Under the pieces are notes generated by a model. The model saw only the letters and a list, made by a program, of their open reading frames with translations. It made no database searches and was not told where the DNA came from. Made by a program: the position numbers and the translations under genes. A stretch of 5,735 nt of DNA from an uncultured Draconibacterium sp. (lineage in GTDB: Bacteria > Bacteroidota > Bacteroidia > Bacteroidales > Prolixibacteraceae), in NCBI GenBank assembly GCA_947492175.1, contig CANLMQ010000071.1:1-5735 (forward strand), read 5' to 3'. Position 1 is the first letter of the stretch. Each line of letters starts with the position of its first letter. Positions 1 through 5,735 of this stretch are shown piece after piece.

Positions 1-1359
1 CATTGTTGCAGAGTAGTAGTTTCCGACAGTCAGTTCAGGTAACTCGTATGAGTCACATTCTTCCTGGTCGGCAAGAACATCCACCACCGGAGTAGGAAAG
101 ACAGTTACCTCCAAGGTATCTTTAGTAACACAACCTGCTCCATAATTTATGGTTACGATGTATTCGCCACTATAATCGGTAGTAGCTGCAGTAAAAATTG
201 TATCTTCTGCACCAGAAGTAAAACCATTTGGACCATTCCAGTTAACGGAATTATAGTTTGTGGCATCACTAAATGTTGCTGTTAATTCAATATCATTTCC
301 ACTACAAATTACTGTATCTGCTCCAGCTTTGACTGAATCATTACAGCATTCAATTACAAATGTTTTAGAAGCAACACACCCAATAGAATCCGTTATTGTA
401 ATAGTATAGCTACCGTTGGTTAGATTGCTAATGTTTTTTGTAGATGCAAGATTACTCCATTCGTAATCATATTCACCACCATCAAATGGGGTGCCTCCGG
501 TTACCAAAAGAGAAATTGCTCCAATTCCATCATTACACGAAACACTTCCGTCAATTTTAATAGAATCAACAAAACTCATCTGATATGAAATAATTGACGA
601 AACTGAAAGGTCGTTTGCGTCAGTGACTTTCAATCTGACTGAATCAGGAGTGTTACCATAATCATAAACCTTATTAACGATAGGGTTTGTGCCATCATCA
701 AACAGGTTGTCATCATTAAGATCCCATTCATATAGATATGCTCCGCTTCCTCCGTTAGCAATTCCTGTAAATGTAACATCTATACCATCCATGCCATCAT
801 TACATGCTTCGTACGAAAAATCTCCACCCAAAGGGGCAAAGACCTCAACAAAATCGGGATTGTAAGAACATTTTGATTTAATACCACAACCACATTCTGC
901 GTTACCATCATTGGGCTGCCAGGTAAGATATACATTTTGAATACTAACTTCTTCTCCACATTGCCATGTTAATGAATCCAATAGTATTGGTTCACCTTCA
1001 GGAATTAATTCCTGATAGAAAAAACAGTCGTCAACAGTATCAATAACCACATTATTAACTGTAATTTCAAAGTAAGCATGAAGCGAATATCTTGAAGCTC
1101 CTACCGGTGCAAATTCTGTAAATAGATATACATTTAAAGGCTCATACTGGTTGCTTTCACAGAAGTCTTCAGGCAGAGGTGTGCCAGTAATATCGCTTGC
1201 CAGCCAAAGTGAATCAATTCTAAAATCGTTAGCTGAACATGAAGGAGAATTGCAATCATCGTATGATTGTGCTTGCAATTGAAAAGTTCCTAAAAAAAGA
1301 AATACCAGCCCCAGAAGAAGAGGATTGGTTAAAGTTCGCTTGGGTAAAATTGTTTTCAT
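1..1359 (-). CDS. Large secreted SprB/PKD/Ig-like repeat adhesin, N-terminal 453 residues (runs off window)
   Basis: The reading frame opens with ATG at 1359-1357 and stays open to base 1, giving 453 residues with no stop, so the 3' end is missing. An in-frame TAA lies 21 bases upstream of the ATG, which fixes the start. Residues 1-30 form a signal peptide (KR-containing n-region, LLLGLVFLFLG core), probably cut before Gln31. Residues 33-180 form a Cys-rich N-terminal domain containing the motif CSANDFRI, which I cannot name. Residues 183-262 look like a PKD domain (YEWDLNDD, then VYDYG and VRLKVTDAND). Residues 266-338 match a SprB repeat (SVSCNDGIGAISLLVTGG, YEWSN, NLTNGSYTITITDSIGC). Residues 342-421 are Ig-like (WNGPNGF, YSGEYIVTI). 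From 424 a further module starts with CDSYELPELTVGNYY. Such proteins in Bacteroidota are typically T9SS-exported surface adhesins involved in gliding or attachment, with a C-terminal sorting domain that would lie outside this window. The adhesin class is well supported; the ligand is unknown. Confidence 0.88.
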   Translation of the reverse strand, partial: MKTILPKRTLTNPLLLGLVFLFLGTFQLQAQSYDDCNSPSCSANDFRIDSLWLASDITGTPLPEDFCESNQYEPLNVYLFTEFAPVGASRYSLHAYFEITVNNVVIDTVDDCFFYQELIPEGEPILLDSLTWQCGEEVSIQNVYLTWQPNDGNAECGCGIKSKCSYNPDFVEVFAPLGGDFSYEACNDGMDGIDVTFTGIANGGSGAYLYEWDLNDDNLFDDGTNPIVNKVYDYGNTPDSVRLKVTDANDLSVSSIISYQMSFVDSIKIDGSVSCNDGIGAISLLVTGGTPFDGGEYDYEWSNLASTKNISNLTNGSYTITITDSIGCVASKTFVIECCNDSVKAGADTVICSGNDIELTATFSDATNYNSVNWNGPNGFTSGAEDTIFTAATTDYSGEYIVTINYGAGCVTKDTLEVTVFPTPVVDVLADQEECDSYELPELTVGNYYSATM

Positions 1360-1372
1360 ATCATTCGATTTA

Positions 1373-1390
1373 AATAATTACATAATTATT
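1373..1390. repeat. Perfect 8-bp inverted repeat next to the adhesin start
   Basis: AATAATTA (1373-1380) and TAATTATT (1383-1390) are exact reverse complements separated by CA. The inner edge is 14 bases upstream of the adhesin ATG, so the element would sit in the 5' leader or at an operator position. It is entirely A/T in its arms, so chance occurrence in this AT-rich DNA is a real possibility, and a hairpin would be weak. Confidence 0.4.
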
Positions 1391-1581
1391 CACGTAAAAT
1401 CAGAAGCTCCACTTTTTTATGGATTTCGTATCAAAATGTCCACTGACACTTTTATTGTTTGTTATTAAAGTTTGATATGAAATTCTCGGAAAGACTTAAA
1501 TAACCCCTTATTTTTTATCTTCGTTAAATTTCAGAATCAATAAATTATCTTATGCAAATTATGACTTAATAACATAAAATC

Positions 1582-1595
1582 CAAATTTAACTTTG
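1582..1595. promoter_or_regulatory. Overlapping, opposite-strand TAnnTTTG (-7) elements
   Basis: Plus-strand TAACTTTG at 1588-1595 and minus-strand TAAATTTG (CAAATTTA at 1582-1589) both match the Bacteroidota -7 consensus TAnnTTTG exactly and overlap by two bases. I find no TTG (-33) at the usual 17-23 base spacing for either one, so each is half a promoter. The minus-strand element points at the adhesin, about 220 bases upstream of its start. The plus-strand element points towards the fucosidases. Confidence 0.25.
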
Positions 1596-1613
1596 TGTTG
1601 CGCTTCGTCCATG

Positions 1614-1641
1614 TTGCATCCTTTTTTGTTTAGTACGTTTG
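1614..1641 (+). promoter_or_regulatory. Candidate Bacteroidota sigma-A promoter (TTG-N17-TACGTTTG)
   Basis: TTG at 1614-1616 is followed after 17 bases by TACGTTTG at 1634-1641. This fits the TTG-N17-23-TAnnTTTG promoter pattern described for Bacteroidota. Transcription would start near 1647 and read rightward, about 420 bases ahead of the fucosidase start. It could therefore give the operon a long 5' leader or drive a short untranslated transcript. In AT-rich DNA such a match can occur by chance. Confidence 0.35.
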
Positions 1642-1735
1642 TGTTATTTTAAGCAATTGCTGTGCCCAATTCTTTAATGTACATATAATGAGGGAGATAT
1701 GGTTTTATTTGATTTGTTTGGACTGTTTCAATATG

Positions 1736-1770
1736 GGACAAATGTCCTGTGGTGGCAAATAAATACCACA
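1736..1770. repeat. Two abutting inverted repeats
   Basis: The first repeat is GGACA (1736-1740), AA, TGTCC (1743-1747), a perfect 12-base palindrome-like element. Directly beside it lies TGTGGT (1748-1753), 11 bases, then ACCACA (1765-1770), also perfect. If transcribed they would form short hairpins; as DNA they resemble operator sites for dimeric regulators. No T-run follows, so they are not terminators. Function is unproven. Confidence 0.4.
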
Positions 1771-1809
1771 AAGTATTAAAATGTCAAATAAGAAGAATTT
1801 ATTGGTTTT

Positions 1810-1843
1810 GGTTGTGGATTTGTGACAACAGATCACAATAACC
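1810..1843. repeat. Stem-loop or operator-like dyad TTGTGA-N7-TCACAA
   Basis: TTGTGA (1820-1825) and TCACAA (1833-1838) are perfect complements with a 7-base spacer. An outer GGTT (1810-1813) can pair with AACC (1840-1843) across an asymmetric internal loop, giving a two-part stem. The core resembles a CRP half-site pair (TGTGA/TCACA), but the spacer is 7 rather than 6. Whether it acts as DNA operator or RNA structure is unknown. Confidence 0.4.
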
Positions 1844-1932
1844 TTTAAATATCAAACTTACAGATGTTTCTATTTAACTAATGTTTGTTTTGTTTCCTGT
1901 GAAAAGAATAGAAATCTTGTAGCTACTACTGA

Positions 1933-1946
1933 ATCATTTTAATGAT
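1933..1946. repeat. Perfect inverted repeat ATCATT-TT-AATGAT
   Basis: The 6-base arms at 1933-1938 and 1941-1946 are exact reverse complements around TT. Its centre lies 37 bases upstream of the centre of the larger palindrome at 1967-1986. The 10-mer AATCATTTTA at 1932-1941 recurs directly at 2013-2022, between the palindromes and the fucosidase start. An operator half-site series is possible but not shown. Confidence 0.35.
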
Positions 1947-1966
1947 CGCATAAGAAATTAAGATGT

Positions 1967-1986
1967 AATCCTTTTATAAGAGGATT
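1967..1986. promoter_or_regulatory. 20-bp near-perfect palindrome upstream of the fucosidase operon (candidate operator)
   Basis: Nine of ten base pairs across the dyad are complementary and the tenth (1973/1980) is T opposite G. The outer arms are AATCCT (1967-1972) and AGGATT (1981-1986), and the centre is at 1976/1977. It ends 80 bases before the ATG of the first fucosidase, a plausible place for a transcription factor dimer. There is no upstream gene and no T-run, so a terminator is unlikely. The symmetry is seen directly; the operator role is inferred. Confidence 0.45.
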
Positions 1987-2066
1987 TGAATTCGAAAAAT
2001 ACATTTATAAATAATCATTTTATCTTTACGTAGTTTTTAAAAATATTCATAAATAATAATTTTTAG

Positions 2067-4148
2067 ATGAATCGACTACTAGTATTACTAATTCTTTTGA
2101 TGACTATTTCGTGCAGCCGGGTAACACCTCCGGAGCCGGTACAGCCTATTCCTTCTGAACGCCAGCTTGCATGGCACGACTTGGAGTACTATGCTTTTGT
2201 ACATTTTAATATGAATACTTTTTCAGGTATGGAGTGGGGAATGGGAGATGAAAGCCCCAAGTTGTTTAATCCAACAGGGCTGGATTGTCGCCAGTGGGCG
2301 CGGGTTTGCAAAGAGGCCGGAATGAAGGGAATAATAATTACGGCAAAACATCATGATGGCTTTTGTTTATGGCCATCGGAATATACAGAGCATTCAGTAA
2401 AAAATTCTCCATGGAAAGATGGAAAAGGGGATGTTGTAAAGGAATTGGCAGATGCATGTAAAGAGTATGGGTTAAAGCTTGGAATCTATCTTTCTCCATG
2501 GGATCGCAATCATGCGGAGTACGGGAATGAAAAATACATTGAGTATTTCCGGAATCAGTTACGCGAGTTGTTGACGAATTACGGAGAAGTATTTGAAGTA
2601 TGGTTCGACGGAGCCAATGGTGGTACCGGATATTACGGAGGTGCCAAGGAAGAACGACGAGTGGATAAACTTACTTATTATGACTGGGAAAATACCTATA
2701 AGATTATTCGCGAGTTGCAGCCTAAGGCTGTAATTTTCTCTGATGCTGGACCAGACGTAAGGTGGGTAGGTAATGAGCATGGATATGCTTATCCAACCAC
2801 TTGGTCGAACTTATTACGTGATGAGATTTACGGAGGCATGCCTGAATATTCAAAAAAATACAGCAAGGGGCAGGAAAACGGAACACATTGGGTGCCGGCA
2901 GAGGTAGATGTTTCTATTCGCCCCGGATGGTATTATCATAAATACGAAGACCATAAAGTTAAAACCTTACCCCATTTGCTTGATATTTATTACAGAAGTA
3001 TCGGTCAGAATGCATCTTTATTAATTAATTTTCCGGTTGATACGCGCGGTTTGATTCATGAAAAGGATGAAGAGCAGGTTTTGAAACTGGCGGCTGCAAT
3101 AAAAGCTGATTTTGCAAATAATTTGGCGGCTGGAAAAAAAGTAGAAGCCTCTAATGTTCGCGGGAAATCGAAAAAGTACAAAGCCGGGAATGTAACAGAT
3201 GGAGATTCGGAAACTTATTGGGCAACAGATGATGGTGTTGTGGAAGCATCATTAACCATTGACCTTGTTGCTGAAACTGAAATTAATCGTTTACTGGTTC
3301 AGGAGGATATTCGCTTGGGGCAACGTGTAAAGAAGTTTACTGTTGATGCATATATTAATAATGAATGGAAAGAAATTGCATCGGAAACTACTATTGGAAG
3401 TAAACGGATTCTTCGTTTACCTGAATTTAAAGCCACAAAAGTTCGGTTAAATATTCTCGATGCAAAAGCCTGTCCGGTTATTTCAAACGTAGAATTATAT
3501 AAAGCGCCTAAAGTTATTGTTGAACCAAAAATTACCAGGAGCAAGGATGGTATGGTTTCTATACATGCATTCGATAAAGGACTGGATATATATTATACCC
3601 TTGATGGAGTAGAGCCAACTTCTAAATCGAACAAATATTCAGGTGAGTTTGATCTTCAGGGAAAAGCAATTGTAAAAGCAGTTGTTATTGATCCCGATGA
3701 AAACAAACAAAGTCCTGTTGCTCTGGCTGAATTCGATGTGCCAAAAACAAAATGGAAAATAGCAGGCAATTTCAAAGATTCTGAACGTTCTGAATTTATT
3801 TTTGATGGAGATGAAAACACAGCATGGTCTTTGCAAAATAAGCCTCCGGTCGATTTTATTATTGATTTGGGCGAGTCGTTAGATATTTCCGGTTTTAAAT
3901 ATTTGCCCGATCAGGGACGTTGGAATCCGGGCATTATCTTTAATTACGAATTATTTATCAGTAAAAATGGAAGAAACTGGGGAAAACCTGTTTCGTTTGG
4001 CGAATTTTCAAATATTAAAAACAGTCCGGTCTGGCAGAAAAAAGAGTTTCAGGTTACAACAGGACGCTATATTAAATTAAGGGCATTAACTTCGACAGAT
4101 AAAGATGGTAGAGTCGGAATTGCAGAATTCGATATTATCACGAAATAA
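2067..4148 (+). CDS. Lipoprotein alpha-L-fucosidase, GH29 subfamily B type, with two F5/8C (CBM32-like) domains
   Basis: This retaining fucosidase hydrolyses terminal alpha-L-fucose; subfamily B members usually prefer alpha-1,3/1,4 linkages on branched glycans of Lewis type. The ATG directly follows an in-frame TAG, which fixes the start. Residues 1-15 are a signal with lipobox TISC; Cys16 would be lipidated. No acidic surface-export signal follows, so a periplasmic face is as likely as the cell surface. The catalytic domain spans about 30-348, with FVHFNMNTFSGMEWG, KHHDGFCLWPS (His95, His96), LSPWDRN and VWFDGANGG, where Asp181 is the predicted nucleophile. RWVGNEHG contains Glu237, the probable acid/base. 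It ends with SIRPGWYYH and NASLLINFP. Residues 350-479 form one F5/8 type C domain (NVTDGDSETYWATDD), 483-558 a chitobiase C-terminal/Fn3-like domain (IYYTLDGVEPT) and 563-692 a second F5/8C domain (FDGDENTAWSL). The second gene follows after 35 bases. The family is certain; linkage and substrate are inferred. Confidence 0.95.
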   Translation: MNRLLVLLILLMTISCSRVTPPEPVQPIPSERQLAWHDLEYYAFVHFNMNTFSGMEWGMGDESPKLFNPTGLDCRQWARVCKEAGMKGIIITAKHHDGFCLWPSEYTEHSVKNSPWKDGKGDVVKELADACKEYGLKLGIYLSPWDRNHAEYGNEKYIEYFRNQLRELLTNYGEVFEVWFDGANGGTGYYGGAKEERRVDKLTYYDWENTYKIIRELQPKAVIFSDAGPDVRWVGNEHGYAYPTTWSNLLRDEIYGGMPEYSKKYSKGQENGTHWVPAEVDVSIRPGWYYHKYEDHKVKTLPHLLDIYYRSIGQNASLLINFPVDTRGLIHEKDEEQVLKLAAAIKADFANNLAAGKKVEASNVRGKSKKYKAGNVTDGDSETYWATDDGVVEASLTIDLVAETEINRLLVQEDIRLGQRVKKFTVDAYINNEWKEIASETTIGSKRILRLPEFKATKVRLNILDAKACPVISNVELYKAPKVIVEPKITRSKDGMVSIHAFDKGLDIYYTLDGVEPTSKSNKYSGEFDLQGKAIVKAVVIDPDENKQSPVALAEFDVPKTKWKIAGNFKDSERSEFIFDGDENTAWSLQNKPPVDFIIDLGESLDISGFKYLPDQGRWNPGIIFNYELFISKNGRNWGKPVSFGEFSNIKNSPVWQKKEFQVTTGRYIKLRALTSTDKDGRVGIAEFDIITK

Positions 4149-4183
4149 AATGTAATTAATTAATAAAACTACGAAAAACAAAA

Positions 4184-5551
4184 ATGCAAAAACTACTTGT
4201 TTTATTACTGTTGATTGTGTGTGTCAGTCAAAATGGTTTTTCACAGAAGAAAATCTGGAACGAAACTGAAGCTGAGAAAACAGAACGTTTAAGTTGGTGG
4301 ACCGAAGCTCGTTTCGGAATGTTTATTCATTGGGGGCTTTATGCTCAGGCCGCACGTCACGAGTGGATTAAAAAGAACGAACGTATATCCGACGAGGATT
4401 ACCAGAAGTATTTCGAAATCTTTAATCCTGATTTGTTTGATCCGGCCGAGTGGGCGAAAAAGGCCAAGGCTGCCGGAATGAAGTATGCCGTAATTACAAC
4501 AAAACATCATGAAGGTTTTAATATGTTTGCGTCCGAATTTACCGATTACAATGTGATGAACACTCCTTACGGAAAGGACATTATTAAAGAATGGGTTGAT
4601 GCTTTTAGGGCAGAAGGACTTGGTATCGGGTTTTATTATTCATTGATAGATTGGCATCATCCTGAATATACAATCGATCGTGTTCATCCGCAAAGTGCAA
4701 AAACACAGGAAGAGTATGATGAGTTAAATAAAGATCGCGATATGAGTATTTATCGTGAATATTTGAAAAACCAGGTTCACGAAATACTTACCAATTACGG
4801 TAAAATTGATATTCTTTGGCTTGATTATTCGTTCCCCGGAAAGTTCGGGAAGGATCATAACGACTGGGGATCGGTAGAGTTAATTAAAATGGTGAGGGAG
4901 TTACAGCCCGGAATTATTATAAACGATCGTGCCGATTTGAAAGATTACCAGGGAGGATGGGATTTTACAACACCAGAACAATTTAAAGTGCAAAAGTGGC
5001 CTGAGGAAAATGGAGTTCGAATTCCTTGGGAAACCTGTCAGACTTTTTCCGGTTCGTGGGGGTATTATCGCGACGAATATACATGGAAAGATAATAAACA
5101 ACTTTTGGTATTGTTAATCGAATCAGTAAGCAAAGGGGGTAATCTGTTGTTAAATGTTGGCCCAACGGCTCGCGGTACATTCGACTACCGGGCAGATCGC
5201 GCTTTGGAAGAAATGGGAGAGTGGATGAAAGTAAATGGCCGCTCTGTTTATGGATGTACGCAAGCTCCCGATGAATTCAAGGCACCGGCCAATACATTGT
5301 TAACATACAATCCTGTTACCAATCGTTTGTATGTGCATCTTTTGGATTATCCGATGAAGAATTTTTTGATGCCTGATTTTGGCGATAAGGTGAAGTATGC
5401 CCAGTTTCTGCACGACGCATCCGAAATTAAAATAGGTAAACCTTATGGTCATTGGGTTGCTCAGGAAACAGGAGAGAATGACATTAATCTTTTATTGCCG
5501 GTAAATAAACCAAATGTAGAGATCCCGGTAATAGAATTATTTTTAAAGTAG
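4184..5551 (+). CDS. Secreted alpha-L-fucosidase, GH29 subfamily A type
   Basis: This is a complete 455-residue single-domain fucosidase. The start follows an A-rich leader without Shine-Dalgarno; an in-frame TAA at 4157-4159 excludes a longer start of any size. Residues 1-20 are a signal peptide (KLLVLLLLIVCV core), probably cut between Ser20 and Gln21, so the enzyme is soluble in the periplasm or outside. Family motifs run in order: RFGMFIHWGLYA (His49), AAGMKYAVITTKHHEGFNMF (His108, His109), DWHHPEY, LTNYGKIDILWLDYSFPG with Asp214 as predicted nucleophile, IIINDRADL, TTPEQ (Glu265), PWETC with SWGY (Glu283), and SKGGNLLLNVGPTARG. Acid/base residues are poorly conserved in subfamily A; Glu265 is the best candidate and Glu283 the alternative. 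About 365-455 forms a C-terminal beta domain. The Asp-Tyr-Ser after the nucleophile tryptophan-leucine and the HHEGF variant place it in a different branch from its neighbour. Subfamily A enzymes are generally broad in linkage. The gene is co-transcribed with the upstream fucosidase and followed by a terminator. Confidence 0.95.
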   Translation: MQKLLVLLLLIVCVSQNGFSQKKIWNETEAEKTERLSWWTEARFGMFIHWGLYAQAARHEWIKKNERISDEDYQKYFEIFNPDLFDPAEWAKKAKAAGMKYAVITTKHHEGFNMFASEFTDYNVMNTPYGKDIIKEWVDAFRAEGLGIGFYYSLIDWHHPEYTIDRVHPQSAKTQEEYDELNKDRDMSIYREYLKNQVHEILTNYGKIDILWLDYSFPGKFGKDHNDWGSVELIKMVRELQPGIIINDRADLKDYQGGWDFTTPEQFKVQKWPEENGVRIPWETCQTFSGSWGYYRDEYTWKDNKQLLVLLIESVSKGGNLLLNVGPTARGTFDYRADRALEEMGEWMKVNGRSVYGCTQAPDEFKAPANTLLTYNPVTNRLYVHLLDYPMKNFLMPDFGDKVKYAQFLHDASEIKIGKPYGHWVAQETGENDINLLLPVNKPNVEIPVIELFLK

Positions 5552-5588
5552 ATTGGAGTAGGTATATATAAATATACACAAGAAGAGG

Positions 5589-5624
5589 ATACCCTTCGCA
5601 AGAAATTGTGAAGGGTATTTTTTT
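5589..5624 (+). terminator. Strong intrinsic terminator of the fucosidase operon
   Basis: A 13-bp stem (5589-5601 with 5606-5618) has one G-T wobble at 5598/5609. It closes on a GAAA tetraloop (5602-5605) and is followed by T5618-T5624. The outer part ATACCCTTC/GAAGGGTAT is perfectly paired. It starts 37 bases after the stop codon of the second fucosidase. The opposite strand lacks a matching T-run, so it acts rightward only. Confidence 0.93.
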
Positions 5625-5735
5625 GTAATTAGAAGTAGTATTCTTGTTTGTACACTATATCTTCATCCCGGCGAACAAGTGTATTGTCTGTTTAAGTCAG
5701 CCGCCTTAAAAATATTTTCTGTCTAGTTGGCTGTG
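5625..5735. other. Downstream intergenic tail with weak inverted repeats
   Basis: No gene is visible in these last 111 bases. Short perfect inverted repeats are present: TACACT (5651-5656) with AGTGTA (5678-5683), CTTGTT (5643-5648) with AACAAG (5674-5679), and TTTAAG (5691-5696) with CTTAAA (5705-5710) around an 8-base loop. CAGCC (5698-5702) could also pair with GGCTG (5729-5733). The pairings compete with one another. They may belong to the leader or trailer of a gene beyond the window. Confidence 0.4.

Larger units (their letters stand above)
1360..2066. other. Divergent intergenic region, AT-rich, no convincing gene
   Basis: These 707 bases separate the divergent adhesin and fucosidase starts. 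I see no tRNA, no rRNA, no insertion sequence and no ORF above about 25 codons with supporting signals. The region is unusually long for two simple promoters. It contains perfect or near-perfect inverted repeats at 1373-1390, 1736-1747, 1748-1770, 1820-1838, 1933-1946 and 1967-1986, plus TAnnTTTG elements on both strands (listed separately). A regulatory role for part of it is an inference. Confidence 0.7.

Noticed and set aside
1688..1762. A 24-codon plus-strand ORF beginning ATGAGGGAG in the intergenic region
   Set aside because: It is short, has no recognisable domain or convincing start context, and overlaps the inverted repeats. An ORF of this size is expected by chance.
1820..1838. CRP-type binding site (TGTGA/TCACA)
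   Set aside because: The spacer between half-sites is 7 bases instead of the 6 of the CRP consensus, and Bacteroidota do not use classical E. coli-type CRP control in the same way. Kept only as an unassigned dyad.
1360..2066. CRISPR array, insertion sequence or tRNA in the long intergenic gap
   Set aside because: There are no regularly spaced direct repeats, no transposase fragments or terminal repeats with target duplications, and no cloverleaf-like sequence.
2559..3836. Minus-strand ORFs of 65-81 codons inside the first fucosidase gene (2559-2780, 3299-3544, 3639-3836)
   Set aside because: They lie antisense within a clear GH29 and F5/8C coding frame and show no domain features or start signals.
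4289..5180. Minus-strand ORFs of 65-73 codons inside the second fucosidase gene
   Set aside because: They are shadows of the GH29 coding sequence with no independent support.
2067..5551. Recent duplication giving rise to the two fucosidases
   Set aside because: The proteins share only family-level motifs (such as KHHxGF, LTNYG and RELQP) and differ in length, anchoring and active-site motifs, so the divergence is ancient.
5691..5720. Second intrinsic terminator (TTTAAG-N8-CTTAAA followed by AATATTTT)
   Set aside because: The 6-bp stem is A/T-dominated and the following T-run is interrupted, so it is too weak to call. The nearby GAAA-loop hairpin already serves the operon.

Overview
The window looks like a piece of a Bacteroidota chromosome. 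The evidence is as follows. All three genes have Bacteroidota-style export signals: two signal peptides whose likely cleavage leaves Gln at +1, and one lipoprotein signal. Start codons follow A/T-rich leaders without a Shine-Dalgarno sequence. The intergenic DNA carries TAnnTTTG (-7) promoter elements. One gene encodes a SprB/PKD-type surface adhesin of the kind exported by type IX secretion (T9SS) in gliding and environmental Bacteroidota. The genus cannot be fixed from the sequence; a marine or free-living lineage is an inference.

Layout. Positions 1-1359 (minus strand) hold the first 453 codons of a large secreted multidomain adhesin that runs off the left edge. Positions 1360-2066 are a long, AT-rich, divergent intergenic region without a convincing gene. 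It contains several inverted repeats and a few promoter-like elements. Positions 2067-4148 (plus) encode a lipoprotein alpha-L-fucosidase of GH29, subfamily B type, followed by two F5/8 type C (CBM32-like) domains that flank a chitobiase C-terminal-like domain. After 35 bases, positions 4184-5551 (plus) encode a second, single-domain secreted alpha-L-fucosidase of GH29, subfamily A type. A strong intrinsic terminator at 5589-5624 ends this transcript. The last 111 bases hold only weak inverted repeats.

How the genes work together. The two fucosidases almost certainly form a two-gene operon, judging by the 35-base gap, the same strand and one terminator. Family knowledge suggests division of labour. 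The subfamily B enzyme would act on alpha-1,3/1,4-fucose on branched glycans, tethered to a membrane and carrying glycan-binding modules. The subfamily A enzyme, soluble in the periplasm or beyond, would be broader in linkage preference. No SusC/SusD pair, sulfatase, other glycosidase, transporter or regulator is visible, so whether this belongs to a larger polysaccharide utilisation locus cannot be judged here. The adhesin is transcribed divergently and has no evident functional link to the operon. I found no clearly novel system. The points most worth a second look are the operator-like palindromes upstream of the fucosidase operon, the pairing of two GH29 subfamilies, and the adhesin's poorly classified N-terminal domain.
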